Notes: generated by a model not told the origin, from the letters alone. A stretch of DNA of 18,876 nucleotides from Ruminococcaceae bacterium UBA6413 (GCA_002437415.1 DJPL01000009.1:1-18876); one strand, 5' to 3'; positions 1 to 8,099 are shown, numbered from the stretch's first letter. Numbers and translations: made by a program.

Positions 1-2072
1 ATGAACGGCATAAAGGGGTGTAACAGCTTCAAGATGCCCTGCATAACGTAAACGAGTACATTCTGAGCGGCACGGGCTGTTTCTCCGCCTGCGGCGATAC
101 GCGGCTTTGTAAGCTCGATATACCAGTCGCAGTAAATGTCCCAGATAAAGTCAAACAGGTTCTGTACCGCAACACCAAGCTCATAGCTGTCAAGATTTGC
201 GGTAACGTTCTTTATAAGGTCATTGTACAGTGATAATATCCACTTGTCCTCGATAGGTAACTGCTCGGGGAGAACCGCGCCCTCCATATCCTCGGGAAGA
301 TTCATAAGGATATATCTTGACGCGTTCCACAGCTTGTTTGCGAAGTTACGCGAATTTGTGACCTTTGTTTCTGTCCAGCGCATATCGTTACCGGGAGCGT
401 TACCTGTAACAAGTGTAAGACGCAGTGCGTCCGCACCGTACTTGTCGATTACTTCAAGCGGGTCAACGCCGTTGCCGAGCGACTTACTCATCTTTCTGCC
501 CTGCTCGTCACGGACAAGACCGTGTATAAGTACATCCTTAAAAGGCTTCTGACCTGTATGCTCAAGTCCGCTGAATATCATTCTCGCAACCCAGAACGGG
601 ATAATATCATAGCCTGTAACAAGCGTATTTGTGGGGTAGAAATACTCAAGGTCAGCCGTCTTGTCGGGCCAGCCGAGTGTTGAGAACGGCCATAATGCCG
701 ATGAGAACCATGTATCGAGAGTGTCCTCGTCCTGCTTCATCGGCGCGCCGCACTTCGGGCAGGTGTCTATGCCGTCAAGAGTTATCTCTGTATGTCCGCA
801 CTCCTTGTTCTGGCAGTAGTAAGCGGGTATTCTGTGTCCCCACCACAGCTGACGCGAAATGCACCAATCACGGATATTCTCCATCCAGTAAAGATAACCG
901 TTTTCAAATCTCTGAGGAATGTATCTCAGCTCGCCGCTCTTTACTACATCTATAGCAGGCTGTGCAAGCTGTTTCATAGCTACAAACCACTGATAGCTGG
1001 CTCTCGGCTCAACAGTCGTGCCGCAACGCTGACAGCAGCCTACATTGTGCTTGTGAGGCTCGACCTTTACAAGTAAGCCCTGCGCTTCAAGATCGGCTAC
1101 CATAGCCTTTCTTGCTTCGTATCTGTCCATACCTGCGTACTTGCCGCCGATGCCGTCCATAATAGTAGCATCGTCATTCATCATATGGATTATAGGTAAG
1201 TTGTGGCGCTTGCCTACTTCAAAGTCGTTAGGGTCGTGTGCGGGTGTGATCTTAACTACACCTGTACCGAATTCCATATCAACATATTCATCGGCAATAA
1301 CAGGGATTTCTCTGTCGGTAAGCGGGAGCTTTACCATCTTGCCTACTATGCTCTTATATCTTTCATCATCGGGGTGAACGGCTATAGCACTGTCGCCGAG
1401 CAGTGTTTCGGGACGTGTTGTAGCTATCTCGACACTGCCGCTTCCATCGGCAAGAGGATAGTTTATATGCCAGAAGAAGCCGTCCTGCTCTTCATATTCA
1501 CACTCGATATCCGAGATAGATGTCTTACAGTTCGGACACCAGTTGATAATTCTTTCGCCATGGTAGATAAGTCCCTTGTTGTAAAGGTCGATAAATACCT
1601 TCTGTACAGCCTTTGAACAACCCTCGTCAAGGGTGAAACGCTCTCTGTCCCAGTCGCATGATGAACCGAGCTTCTTCAACTGCTGAACGATACGTCCGCC
1701 GTATACTCTCTTCCATTCCCACGCACGCTCAAGGAAGCCTTCTCTTCCCACATCGTCCTTGGTAAGACCCTCTTCCTTCATCGCATTAACGATCTTCGCC
1801 TCTGTAGCGATAGAAGCGTGGTCAGTACCGGGAAGCCACAGTGCGCAGTATCCCTGCATTCTCTTGTAACGGATAAGTATATCCTGTAATGTGTTGTCAA
1901 GAGCGTGACCCATATGGAGCTGTCCCGTTATGTTCGGAGGGGGGATAACAATGGTATATGGCTTCTTCTTGGGGTCTATTTCTGCGTGGAAGTACTTTTT
2001 TTCTTCCCATTCGTGATAGAGCCTATCCTCAAAATCCTTAGGAGAATAGGTCTTTGCGAGTTCTTTCTTCAT
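1..2072 (-). CDS. valS: Valyl-tRNA synthetase, 3' end cut by window edge
   Basis: ValRS charges tRNA(Val) with valine in the cytoplasm and hydrolyses Thr-tRNA(Val) in its CP1 editing domain. The frame is open from the ATG at 2070-2072 to the window edge (about 690 residues; the family is near 880), so the anticodon-binding domain is incomplete and the C-terminal coiled coil is missing. Visible motifs are the class I signature HMGH (residues 53-56, after PPPNITGQL), the editing-domain motif TTRPETLLGD (218-227), a DWCISRQLWWGHRIP block followed by CxxxxC/CPxCG cysteines, and KMSKS (527-531). The positions match Bacillus-type ValRS. An AAAGGA ribosome site lies about 11 nt upstream of the start. 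The gene starts 22 bp after the preceding small ORF, so there is no room for a T-box leader. Confidence 0.97.
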   Translation of the reverse strand, partial: MKKELAKTYSPKDFEDRLYHEWEEKKYFHAEIDPKKKPYTIVIPPPNITGQLHMGHALDNTLQDILIRYKRMQGYCALWLPGTDHASIATEAKIVNAMKEEGLTKDDVGREGFLERAWEWKRVYGGRIVQQLKKLGSSCDWDRERFTLDEGCSKAVQKVFIDLYNKGLIYHGERIINWCPNCKTSISDIECEYEEQDGFFWHINYPLADGSGSVEIATTRPETLLGDSAIAVHPDDERYKSIVGKMVKLPLTDREIPVIADEYVDMEFGTGVVKITPAHDPNDFEVGKRHNLPIIHMMNDDATIMDGIGGKYAGMDRYEARKAMVADLEAQGLLVKVEPHKHNVGCCQRCGTTVEPRASYQWFVAMKQLAQPAIDVVKSGELRYIPQRFENGYLYWMENIRDWCISRQLWWGHRIPAYYCQNKECGHTEITLDGIDTCPKCGAPMKQDEDTLDTWFSSALWPFSTLGWPDKTADLEYFYPTNTLVTGYDIIPFWVARMIFSGLEHTGQKPFKDVLIHGLVRDEQGRKMSKSLGNGVDPLEVIDKYGADALRLTLVTGNAPGNDMRWTETKVTNSRNFANKLWNASRYILMNLPEDMEGAVLPEQLPIEDKWILSLYNDLIKNVTANLDSYELGVAVQNLFDFIWDIYCDWYIELTKPRIAAGGETARAAQNVLVYVMQGILKLLHPFMPF

Positions 2073-2094
2073 TTTATTTATATCCTTTCTTTGA

Positions 2095-2541
2095 TTACTG
2101 TGAGTTACTTAATTTGCAGATATAATCAGACAACTCAGTGCCTTGTCCTGTTAATTCGATTAACTCTGCATGGCAATTCTTTTCTAAAAGAGCTTGTTGC
2201 ACCTGTAGGCATAAAGCTCTATTCGGACTATTTTTAGTTGCAAACCCTAAAGGCGTGCTGACCACAATATAAACATCAGTCGGCTTTTTTATTTTGTTTA
2301 TCGCAGCCATTATACCTGTTAAAATACAAACATTAGCACTATTGGTGGTGACTTGATTATTTAACACGCTAACCTTGTCGTTGTATTTCAAAACCGCTGT
2401 ATAACAGCCTTCTTTGCTTGCTATTACACATGAGCCTATAGCAAGTATAAACAGTTTATTTTTGGTGTTACTTATGAAGTTGCTGAAGCCGTAACGAATA
2501 TTATCTGTGTATTCATATTTGGGCAATAGAGCTTTACTCAT
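2095..2541 (-). CDS. Small RNase H-fold-like protein lacking catalytic acids
   Basis: Not a family I can name with certainty. The 148-residue protein follows the RNase HI pattern: strand FILAIGSC (31-38), GCYTAVLKY (45-53), a TTN element (65-67), a helix GIMAAINKIKKP (76-87), strand DVYIVVST (89-96), and a C-terminal segment TGQGTELSDYICKL (131-144) like the last helix of RNase H. The acids needed for two-metal catalysis seem to be lost: the Asp of DGSC is Ile36, hydrophobic residues sit where the helix Glu is expected, and the Asp of TDS is Ser95. It would then be a binding protein, not a nuclease. The gene is AT-richer than its neighbours and lies 14 bp after rqcH and 22 bp before valS; its AGAAAGG ribosome site overlaps the rqcH stop region. 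The ORF is real with good confidence; the fold is inferred from pattern only. Confidence 0.75.
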   Translation of the reverse strand: MSKALLPKYEYTDNIRYGFSNFISNTKNKLFILAIGSCVIASKEGCYTAVLKYNDKVSVLNNQVTTNSANVCILTGIMAAINKIKKPTDVYIVVSTPLGFATKNSPNRALCLQVQQALLEKNCHAELIELTGQGTELSDYICKLSNSQ

Positions 2542-2555
2542 AAATATTAACCTTT

Positions 2556-4319
2556 CTACGCCTCGACCCTTGCAAACAGCTGTTCATCGGGGTCTACAAG
2601 CACCGTGTAATTATTTGTGAATATGACCATACCGGGCTTTGAGCCGTTTGGCTTCTTTACAAATCTTATCCGCGTATAGTCGACAGGCACTTTTGTGCTG
2701 TTCTGTGCCTTTGAGCAGTACGCCGCGAGGCTTGCCGCCTGTAAGATCGCATTGTCCGATATTTCGCCGTTCTTCGCCTTTATTATGACGTGCGAGCCTG
2801 CTATGTTCTTCGTGTGAAGCCACATATCATCGGGTTCGGCGGTTTTTACGGTCAGCTTGTCGTTTTGTATGTTGTTCCTGCCGATATACACGTCATAGCC
2901 GTCGTCGGTCACAAAGTGCATAGGCGGTTTGGGTTTTACCTGTGTTTTCTTATTGACGGTATTCGCATGGATATAGCCGTTTGCCGCCAGTTCCTGCTTT
3001 ATCTCGCTTATCTCCGCGTTAGAAGTTGCACGGGACGCGGCATCGAATACGCTGTCAATATATATAAGCTCGTTTTCGCCGTCGGCTATCAGCTTTGTAA
3101 GCATTTTTTCGGCTTTTTCGAGCTTCTTGTACTCCGCATAATATTTCTGGGCGTTCTGTGACGGGGTAAGCCTTACGTCAAGCGGAACAGTGACGGTTTC
3201 GCCCGTTGTATAATCCTCGGCTGTAAGCTCCGTCATACCCTTTTCCATACGGTATATATTCGCGCTTACGACATCGCCGCGGACTCGGAATACCTCCCTT
3301 TCTCCGCACTGTGCAAGCTCGCCCTTTTGAAGCTCAAGCTTTCTTGCTATTCGCTCATAGGTATTCATCAGCATTTTCAGCAGATCCTTTGAGCGTTGCT
3401 TCATACGCTCGTTTTCAGCTTTACTGCCATAGAATATATCAAGCAGTGCATTCGCGCCGTCCGCGTGTGACACAAGCATCTGTGTACCGTATTGCTCTAT
3501 CGGCATAAAGCAGAAATCCTTGTATGCACCGCTGAGGTCGCGCAGTATTGTAAATCCGTCCTTGCGGTCGACATATTCTCTTGCACGTTTTATAAAGAAC
3601 AGCAGACGGTCGAAATTATCGTCCGTCATATCGTCAACCGAAAAGTCCGTATCACGGCATGAATAGTACGCACACTCCCTTGTGAATACGGGAGAAACGC
3701 CCTCAAGACAAGCAGTCATATGCTTTGAAAGCCGCTTTCCCTCGCCCTGCTTTACAGCGTTTATAAGCTCGCCGTCCGAACAGGTAAGGAAGTTTACGCG
3801 TGACATATCCCTCGGCGGCGTTTCGTATACGATATTCGGCAGTATGCGCCTTACCGATGAAACATCGTCTGTTATGCGCTTTATGCTGTCGATCACACGG
3901 TACACGCCGTCCTTTTTCGTCATCAGTATTATATTGCTGTGCCTGCCCATTATCTCTGCGGTAAGGCGGTTCACCACCATATCGCCTATTTCGTTCATGC
4001 ACTCAAAATCAAAGTTTATTATTCGCTCAAGTCCGTCCTGCGTTATATCAAGCAGCTTTCCGCCGCTGAGGTGCTTTCTCAGAAGCATACAGAACATAGG
4101 CGGCGCAGACGGATTTTCCGCTGTACGCTCCGTCATACCCACCCGCGCGGACATCGAATTTGAGCTTATCAGTATCTTATTGTGCTTTCCCGCACTGCGT
4201 ATCGAAATTATTATCTCCTCGCGGGAGGGCTGATAGACCTTGTCTATCCTTCCGCCGACAAGTCCCGCCGACAGCATTTCGGATACCACGCAGTGAAGAA
4301 AAGTGCCGTCAAGTGACAT
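2556..4319 (-). CDS. rqcH: NFACT-family ribosome quality-control factor RqcH
   Basis: RqcH binds stalled 50S subunits carrying peptidyl-tRNA and recruits tRNA(Ala) to add C-terminal alanine tails that mark the nascent chain for degradation. Older annotations call this family fibronectin-binding protein FbpA. At 587 residues it is close to the Bacillus protein (about 570). The NFACT-N domain opens with MSLDGTFLHCVV and includes GLERI (96-100) and the EIMGRHSNIIL block; a helical middle follows; the C-terminal NFACT-R (DUF814) domain has MWLHTKNIAGSHV from about residue 499. The Asp-Arg pair important in Bacillus RqcH appears here as Glu98-Arg99, a conservative change. The start is supported by AAAGGA 6 nt upstream. 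It lies 21 bp after the Nif3-like gene and beside trmK and valS, in a translation-related operon. Confidence 0.93.
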   Translation of the reverse strand: MSLDGTFLHCVVSEMLSAGLVGGRIDKVYQPSREEIIISIRSAGKHNKILISSNSMSARVGMTERTAENPSAPPMFCMLLRKHLSGGKLLDITQDGLERIINFDFECMNEIGDMVVNRLTAEIMGRHSNIILMTKKDGVYRVIDSIKRITDDVSSVRRILPNIVYETPPRDMSRVNFLTCSDGELINAVKQGEGKRLSKHMTACLEGVSPVFTRECAYYSCRDTDFSVDDMTDDNFDRLLFFIKRAREYVDRKDGFTILRDLSGAYKDFCFMPIEQYGTQMLVSHADGANALLDIFYGSKAENERMKQRSKDLLKMLMNTYERIARKLELQKGELAQCGEREVFRVRGDVVSANIYRMEKGMTELTAEDYTTGETVTVPLDVRLTPSQNAQKYYAEYKKLEKAEKMLTKLIADGENELIYIDSVFDAASRATSNAEISEIKQELAANGYIHANTVNKKTQVKPKPPMHFVTDDGYDVYIGRNNIQNDKLTVKTAEPDDMWLHTKNIAGSHVIIKAKNGEISDNAILQAASLAAYCSKAQNSTKVPVDYTRIRFVKKPNGSKPGMVIFTNNYTVLVDPDEQLFARVEA

Positions 4320-4340
4320 CGGCAGTCCTTTCCGTCACAC

Positions 4341-5114
4341 TTAAACTATATATGAGCAGGGATCTTTACTGCTCTGTGCGACAAATATCTGTGTATTATG
4401 GAATTTGCGGCTCAAAATACCGCAAAGGTGATTGCAAAGTATATTTTCCGTGTAGAAGTGTCCTGCGTCTATAAGGCAGAAATCCCTGTTCACAGCGTCA
4501 ATCCACACGTTATGCTTTATATCCCCCGTTATAAGTGCGTCACAGCCTGCGTCTATCGCAAGCGGTAACGTGCTTCCGCCCGAGCCCGAGCAGACAGCTA
4601 CCCGCTTTATCGGTCTTTCCGTTTCTGTATAGCGTACCACCTTGCAGTCAAATACCTTTTTACAGTATTCCGCAAGCGCCTTTGAATGTGTCGCTATCGG
4701 CAGATCGCAGATCCTGCCGTAGCCTGTGCCATCGGGCATAACAGGCTCAAGTATCTTGTCCGAGCGTTCAAATTCAAGCAGATCGAGCATAAGGTCTGTA
4801 ACACCGTCCTTTGCCATATCGGCATTGGTGTGCATACATATAGCATTCAGCTTGTTTCTTACAAGCTCGTAAACAGGCGTGCCCTCTGTTACGCTTTTCA
4901 GCGGATCGAAAATTACCGGGTGGTGTGAAATGATAAGGTTTGCCTTATTGGCAACAGCCTCTTTTATCACATCGACAGTTATGTCAAGGCAAAGGCAGAT
5001 ACCTTTGACGTTAGCGTTCATATCTCCGACAAGAAATCCACTGTTATCAAACTTGTCCTGCACCTTAAACGGCGCATATTCATTAAGGAATTCATAGATA
5101 GCACTTACTTTCAT
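4341..5114 (-). CDS. Nif3-like dinuclear metal-center protein (YqfO/YbgI family)
   Basis: This 257-residue protein belongs to the Nif3/DUF34 family, often labelled GTP cyclohydrolase 1 type 2. Its physiological reaction is not settled. The dimetal ligands are all visible: SHHP with His64-His65, HTNAD with His95 and Asp99, and the C-terminal AGHFYTE with His219 and Glu223. The N-terminal block DNSGFLVGD is also typical. Length fits the short form without the PII-like insert found in Bacillus YqfO. A trmK-nif3 pairing is common in Bacillota and is seen here: trmK stops 15 bp upstream. The ATG at 5112-5114 has a purine-rich AAGG directly upstream, which is close spacing, but the protein N-terminus aligns well with the family. 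Confidence 0.92.
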   Translation of the reverse strand: MKVSAIYEFLNEYAPFKVQDKFDNSGFLVGDMNANVKGICLCLDITVDVIKEAVANKANLIISHHPVIFDPLKSVTEGTPVYELVRNKLNAICMHTNADMAKDGVTDLMLDLLEFERSDKILEPVMPDGTGYGRICDLPIATHSKALAEYCKKVFDCKVVRYTETERPIKRVAVCSGSGGSTLPLAIDAGCDALITGDIKHNVWIDAVNRDFCLIDAGHFYTENILCNHLCGILSRKFHNTQIFVAQSSKDPCSYIV

Positions 5115-5129
5115 AGCCTTCCCCCCGAT

Positions 5130-5789
5130 TTATAATGTTCCTGTTATTTTTTCTATTTCTTCTGCAGCACTACGCAGTCTTTCGCTTTTTGATATGTCGG
5201 CTGCGGCGCAGTTTTCGCCCGCGCGTCTGAGCTTCTCGCATATTGCAGAAAGATACTCCTTATCGGTCACCTTTCCCGCATAGGCAAAAGCGTCCGTGAT
5301 ATCACGCTTTTCACCGCCGAAGTAAACCGACATTATGACGTAATTCCTGTCATTTTCTCTTGCGGTAAGCTCTTTTTCTATATAAAAGCCGTTTTTATAA
5401 AGCTCTCTTCTGAGCACCTCCGCCTTTGTCATCGGCTGGAGGATAAAATGCGTGTTTCCACTTAAAAAGCGACAGCCTGATATTATCCTCGCTATAAGCT
5501 CTCCGCCCATACCTGCGATAATAACATCGTCCGCATAATCTATTTTATCAAGTCCGTCGGATAGCACAAGGCGCACCGCATCTTCTTTTCCTATGTAGTG
5601 CATTATCGTCTGCCTTGCGAAAAGCAGAGGTCCTTCGTTTATATCCGCCGCCGTAAGTTTTCTTTCACCGTCAAGATAAAGCCTGCAAGGTAGCAGGGCA
5701 TGATCCGTACCGACATCGCATATTTCTCCGCCTTTACGCACCATTCCTGCCGCCGCCGCAAGCCTCGGCGAGAGCGTCAGCTCCTGCAT
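5130..5789 (-). CDS. trmK: tRNA (adenine(22)-N(1))-methyltransferase TrmK
   Basis: TrmK methylates N1 of A22 in the D-arm of tRNAs, using S-adenosylmethionine. The 219-residue protein has the Rossmann SAM motif DVGTDHALLP (25-34), the IIAGMGGELI segment (90-99) and QPMT (118-121), all characteristic of the family (COG2384). The C-terminal third, roughly residues 160-219, is helical and charged, as in the coiled-coil domain of Bacillus TrmK. Its ATG overlaps the stop of the upstream DUF1858 gene by one base (TGATG arrangement), which suggests translational coupling. It sits directly upstream of the Nif3-like gene, the usual neighbourhood of trmK in Bacillota. Confidence 0.94.
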   Translation of the reverse strand: MQELTLSPRLAAAAGMVRKGGEICDVGTDHALLPCRLYLDGERKLTAADINEGPLLFARQTIMHYIGKEDAVRLVLSDGLDKIDYADDVIIAGMGGELIARIISGCRFLSGNTHFILQPMTKAEVLRRELYKNGFYIEKELTARENDRNYVIMSVYFGGEKRDITDAFAYAGKVTDKEYLSAICEKLRRAGENCAAADISKSERLRSAAEEIEKITGTL

Positions 5790-5989
5790 CAGTTGCCGAC
5801 TGCCTCGTTGAGCTTCTTAACCAGTTCATCTGCGTCAACGCCGTGTACGTCGCAAGCCTGCGCTACGCTTTCGCCTCTTGATGCGGGGCAACCTAAGCAG
5901 TGCATACCCATTTCGAGGAAGTAAGGTGCTGTGACCTCTCCGTGTGCGTCTAAGATATCGCCGATTATAGAATCCTTAGTGATGATCAT
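5789..5989 (-). CDS. DUF1858 CxxC redox-disulfide domain protein
   Basis: This 66-residue protein is a stand-alone DUF1858 domain (hybrid-cluster-protein-associated redox disulfide family). Conserved features are the start MIITKDSIIGDIL, the phrase FLEMGMHCLGCPASRGES with Cys31 and Cys34 in a CxxC, and ACDVHG with Cys46. The CxxC suggests thiol redox chemistry or metal binding, but no reaction is established for the family as far as I know. It is the first gene of the minus-strand operon. The start ATG at 5987-5989 has GGAAGGA about 11-13 nt upstream and a good promoter lies 55-80 bp upstream. The stop overlaps the trmK start by one base. Confidence 0.9.
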   Translation of the reverse strand: MIITKDSIIGDILDAHGEVTAPYFLEMGMHCLGCPASRGESVAQACDVHGVDADELVKKLNEAVGN

Positions 5990-6041
5990 AATTTTTACAT
6001 TCCTTCCGATAGAAATTTCAGTATATAAATATACATTATTT

Positions 6042-6070
6042 ATTATACACCAATCCGAGCGGAATTACAA
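6042..6070 (-). promoter_or_regulatory. Sigma-A-type promoter of the DUF1858-trmK-nif3-rqcH operon
   Basis: On the minus strand, TTGTAA (6065-6070) and a perfect TATAAT (6042-6047) are separated by exactly 17 bp. Transcription would start near 6035 and give a leader of about 45 nt that carries the ribosome site of the DUF1858 gene. Confidence 0.75.
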
Positions 6071-6074
6071 TAGC

Positions 6075-6090
6075 GGAAATGAGAATTTCC
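6075..6090. other. Small perfect hairpin next to the promoter
   Basis: GGAAAT and ATTTCC form a 6-bp stem around the 4-nt loop GAGA, which is a GNRA-type loop on the plus strand. It lies just upstream of the -35 element at 6065-6070. It may be part of the transcription-end region of the aspS operon or a protein-binding dyad; nothing decides between these. Confidence 0.4.
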
Positions 6091-6099
6091 GACAAGCAA

Positions 6100-6131
6100 A
6101 ACGGCAGATACACTTTCGCATACCTGCCGTT
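6100..6131 (-). terminator. Probable terminator of the gatCAB-aspS operon
   Basis: AACGGCAG (6100-6107) pairs with CTGCCGTT (6124-6131) as an 8-bp stem with a 16-nt loop. Read on the minus strand the stem runs into TTTT and then GC, a short T-tract. It lies about 170 nt after the aspS stop and just ahead of the next promoter, where an operon end is expected. Confidence 0.5.
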
Positions 6132-6163
6132 CAAAATTCAATTATACTCCGCTACCGTCAATA

Positions 6164-6302
6164 CCCGCCGTTTCACTACGTTAAGCAAAACAACATCATT
6201 GCCAAAGGCGGAATTACCGGTGGCGTTGCCACCCCGCCGTTTCGCTATCCTGCGGATAGCTCAAACAATTCCAAAGGCGGAATTACCGGTGGCGTAGCCA
6301 CC
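6164..6302. repeat. Two tandem copies of a 69-bp hairpin-bearing repeat
   Basis: Copy 1 is 6164-6232 and copy 2 begins at 6233. Both open with CCCGCCGTTTC and close with a 32-bp block (6202-6233 and 6271-6302) that is identical except for one base. That block ends in GGTGGC-GTT-GCCACC in copy 1 and GGTGGC-GTA-GCCACC in copy 2, so the only difference falls in the hairpin loop and the stem is kept. The 27-bp middle parts are diverged, and copy 2 gains a 7-bp stem GCTATCC-TGC-GGATAGC (6244-6260). Copy 2 ends one base before the aspS stop codon. Confidence 0.85.
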
Positions 6303-8072
6303 TTAGACGGTGGGCTTCTGGCGTACCTTTATGTGTACTTCACGGAGCTGCTGTTCCGTAACCTCTGTGGGTGCGCCGAGCAGAAGATCCTGAGCGTTAG
6401 AGTTCATCGGGAACGCGATAACCTCTCTTATGCTCTCATCGCCTGTCAGGAGCATTATCATACGGTCAACACCGGGCGCCATACCTGCATGGGGCGGAGC
6501 ACCGTACCGGAACGCATTGTAGAGCGCGCCGAACTTCTCGGCAACGTCCTGCTCTGTATATCCTGCTATCTCGAATGCCTTTATCATTATCTCAAGGTCG
6601 TGATTTCTTACAGCGCCGCTCGAAAGCTCAACGCCGTTGCATACGATATCATACTGATATGCGAGTATGTCAAGCGGATTTTTTGTCTTAAGTGCCTCAA
6701 GACCGCCCTGCGGCATTGAGAAGGGGTTGTGTGTGAATATAGTCTTGCCTGTTTCCTCGTCCTCTTCGTACATGGGGAAGTCAACGATAAAGCACATCTC
6801 ATATCTGTCATAGTCGATCATATTCATGCGCTTTGCAACTTCTGTACGGATCTGGCCCGCAAACTTAGGTGCCATCTTCTTGTTATCTGCAATGAAGTAA
6901 AGGACATCGCCCACTTCAAGAGCGCATCTGTTCTTCAGCTCTTCTCTCTGCTCATCGTTTAAGAACTTGTCGATAGGTCCAAGATACTTGAAGCTCTCGT
7001 CTACCTTTACATAGCCGAGACCCTTCATACCGATCTCCTTAGCGAATGCTTCCATCTTCTCAAAGAAGCCCTTTGACTGACTTGCCATACCGGGAACTCT
7101 GATACCTCTTACACACTTGTTAGCAAAAGGCTTGAAGTCGCTGTCAACGAACAAGTCTGACAGCTCTGTTATGATAAGCGGGTTACGCAGGTCGGGCTTA
7201 TCTGTACCGTACTTCAGCATCGACTCGGCGTAAGGGATACGCTTGAAGGGTGCGGGAGATACGGGCTTACCGCCGAACTTCTCAAATACTGCGGATAAAA
7301 CCTCCTCAGCGTTTGCGAATACGTCTTCCTGTGTTGCAAATGCCATCTCAAAGTCGAGCTGATAGAACTCACCGGGTGAACGGTCTGCTCTTGCGTCCTC
7401 ATCACGGAAGCAGGGAGCAATCTGGAAATACTTATCAAAGCCCGATACCATAAGTAACTGCTTGAATATCTGCGGTGCCTGGGGCAGAGCGTAGAACTTT
7501 CCGTGGTGCTTACGGCTGGGGATAAGATAATCTCTTGCACCCTCTGGCGAGCTTGTAGAAAGGATAGGGGTCTGTATTTCAAGGAAGCCCATCTCTGTCA
7601 TCTTACTGCGTAAGAATGAGATAACCTGTGAACGCAGTACAATGTTGTTGTGCATCTTCTTGTTACGCAGGTCAAGATAACGATACTTTAAGCGTATATC
7701 TTCCTTTGTTTCTGTAGAAGTGGGAACTTCAAACGGGAGCTGGTCAACAGTTACCTTACCGAGCACTTCAAGGCTCTCCGCAACTATCTCGATAGTACCT
7801 GTAGCGATCTTGTCGTTATAAGTACCCTCTGCTCTCTTTATTACCGTACCGCCTATCGTAACGGCACACTCCTTGTTTACGCCCTCAAGAAGACCCTCGT
7901 TCTTCTGGAATGTGATCTGTACATAACCGTAATGGTCGCGCAGATCTATAAACTTGATTCCTCCGTGGTCACGGATGTTCTCTACCCAGCCTGCAACACG
8001 GACGGTCTTGCCGATGTCGTTTTCACTCAGCATTTCGCAGGTGTGCGTGCGGTACTTGTTCTCTAAAAACAT
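6303..8072 (-). CDS. aspS: Aspartyl-tRNA synthetase, probably non-discriminating
   Basis: A class II synthetase of 589 residues, the usual bacterial length. The order is an N-terminal OB-fold anticodon domain (about 1-110), PEGARD flipping loop (176-181), motif 2 FRDED (222-226), the bacterial GAD insertion (about 285-415) and motif 3 GMAPGVDR (530-537). In the OB fold the sequence reads RDHGG (His36) and AEG (Gly83). From memory, a His and a Gly at the matching places in Pseudomonas aeruginosa AspRS are tied to acceptance of tRNA(Asn), while discriminating enzymes have Leu and Lys. With gatCAB directly upstream, this predicts that it makes both Asp-tRNA(Asp) and Asp-tRNA(Asn). The motif 2 loop reads ARADRSPGEFYQLD, unlike the LRADRQPEFTQID of E. 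coli type. It starts 27 bp after gatB. Confidence 0.95.
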   Translation of the reverse strand: MFLENKYRTHTCEMLSENDIGKTVRVAGWVENIRDHGGIKFIDLRDHYGYVQITFQKNEGLLEGVNKECAVTIGGTVIKRAEGTYNDKIATGTIEIVAESLEVLGKVTVDQLPFEVPTSTETKEDIRLKYRYLDLRNKKMHNNIVLRSQVISFLRSKMTEMGFLEIQTPILSTSSPEGARDYLIPSRKHHGKFYALPQAPQIFKQLLMVSGFDKYFQIAPCFRDEDARADRSPGEFYQLDFEMAFATQEDVFANAEEVLSAVFEKFGGKPVSPAPFKRIPYAESMLKYGTDKPDLRNPLIITELSDLFVDSDFKPFANKCVRGIRVPGMASQSKGFFEKMEAFAKEIGMKGLGYVKVDESFKYLGPIDKFLNDEQREELKNRCALEVGDVLYFIADNKKMAPKFAGQIRTEVAKRMNMIDYDRYEMCFIVDFPMYEEDEETGKTIFTHNPFSMPQGGLEALKTKNPLDILAYQYDIVCNGVELSSGAVRNHDLEIMIKAFEIAGYTEQDVAEKFGALYNAFRYGAPPHAGMAPGVDRMIMLLTGDESIREVIAFPMNSNAQDLLLGAPTEVTEQQLREVHIKVRQKPTV

Positions 8073-8099
8073 TTCTTTCTTGCCTTTCTTTCTTTATAA

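Noticed and set aside
3682..4233. A 183-codon plus-strand frame opposite rqcH
   Set aside because: It lies wholly antisense to a well-supported rqcH frame and has no ribosome site or recognisable domain.
6164..6302. The repeats as a CRISPR array
   Set aside because: Only two units, no short unique spacers of even length, the units are tandem and each contains its own hairpins, and no cas genes are near.
5931..6719. A 262-codon plus-strand frame across the repeats and into aspS
   Set aside because: It is antisense to aspS and the DUF1858 start, and crosses a promoter, a terminator and the tandem repeats. It is a shadow of the minus-strand genes.
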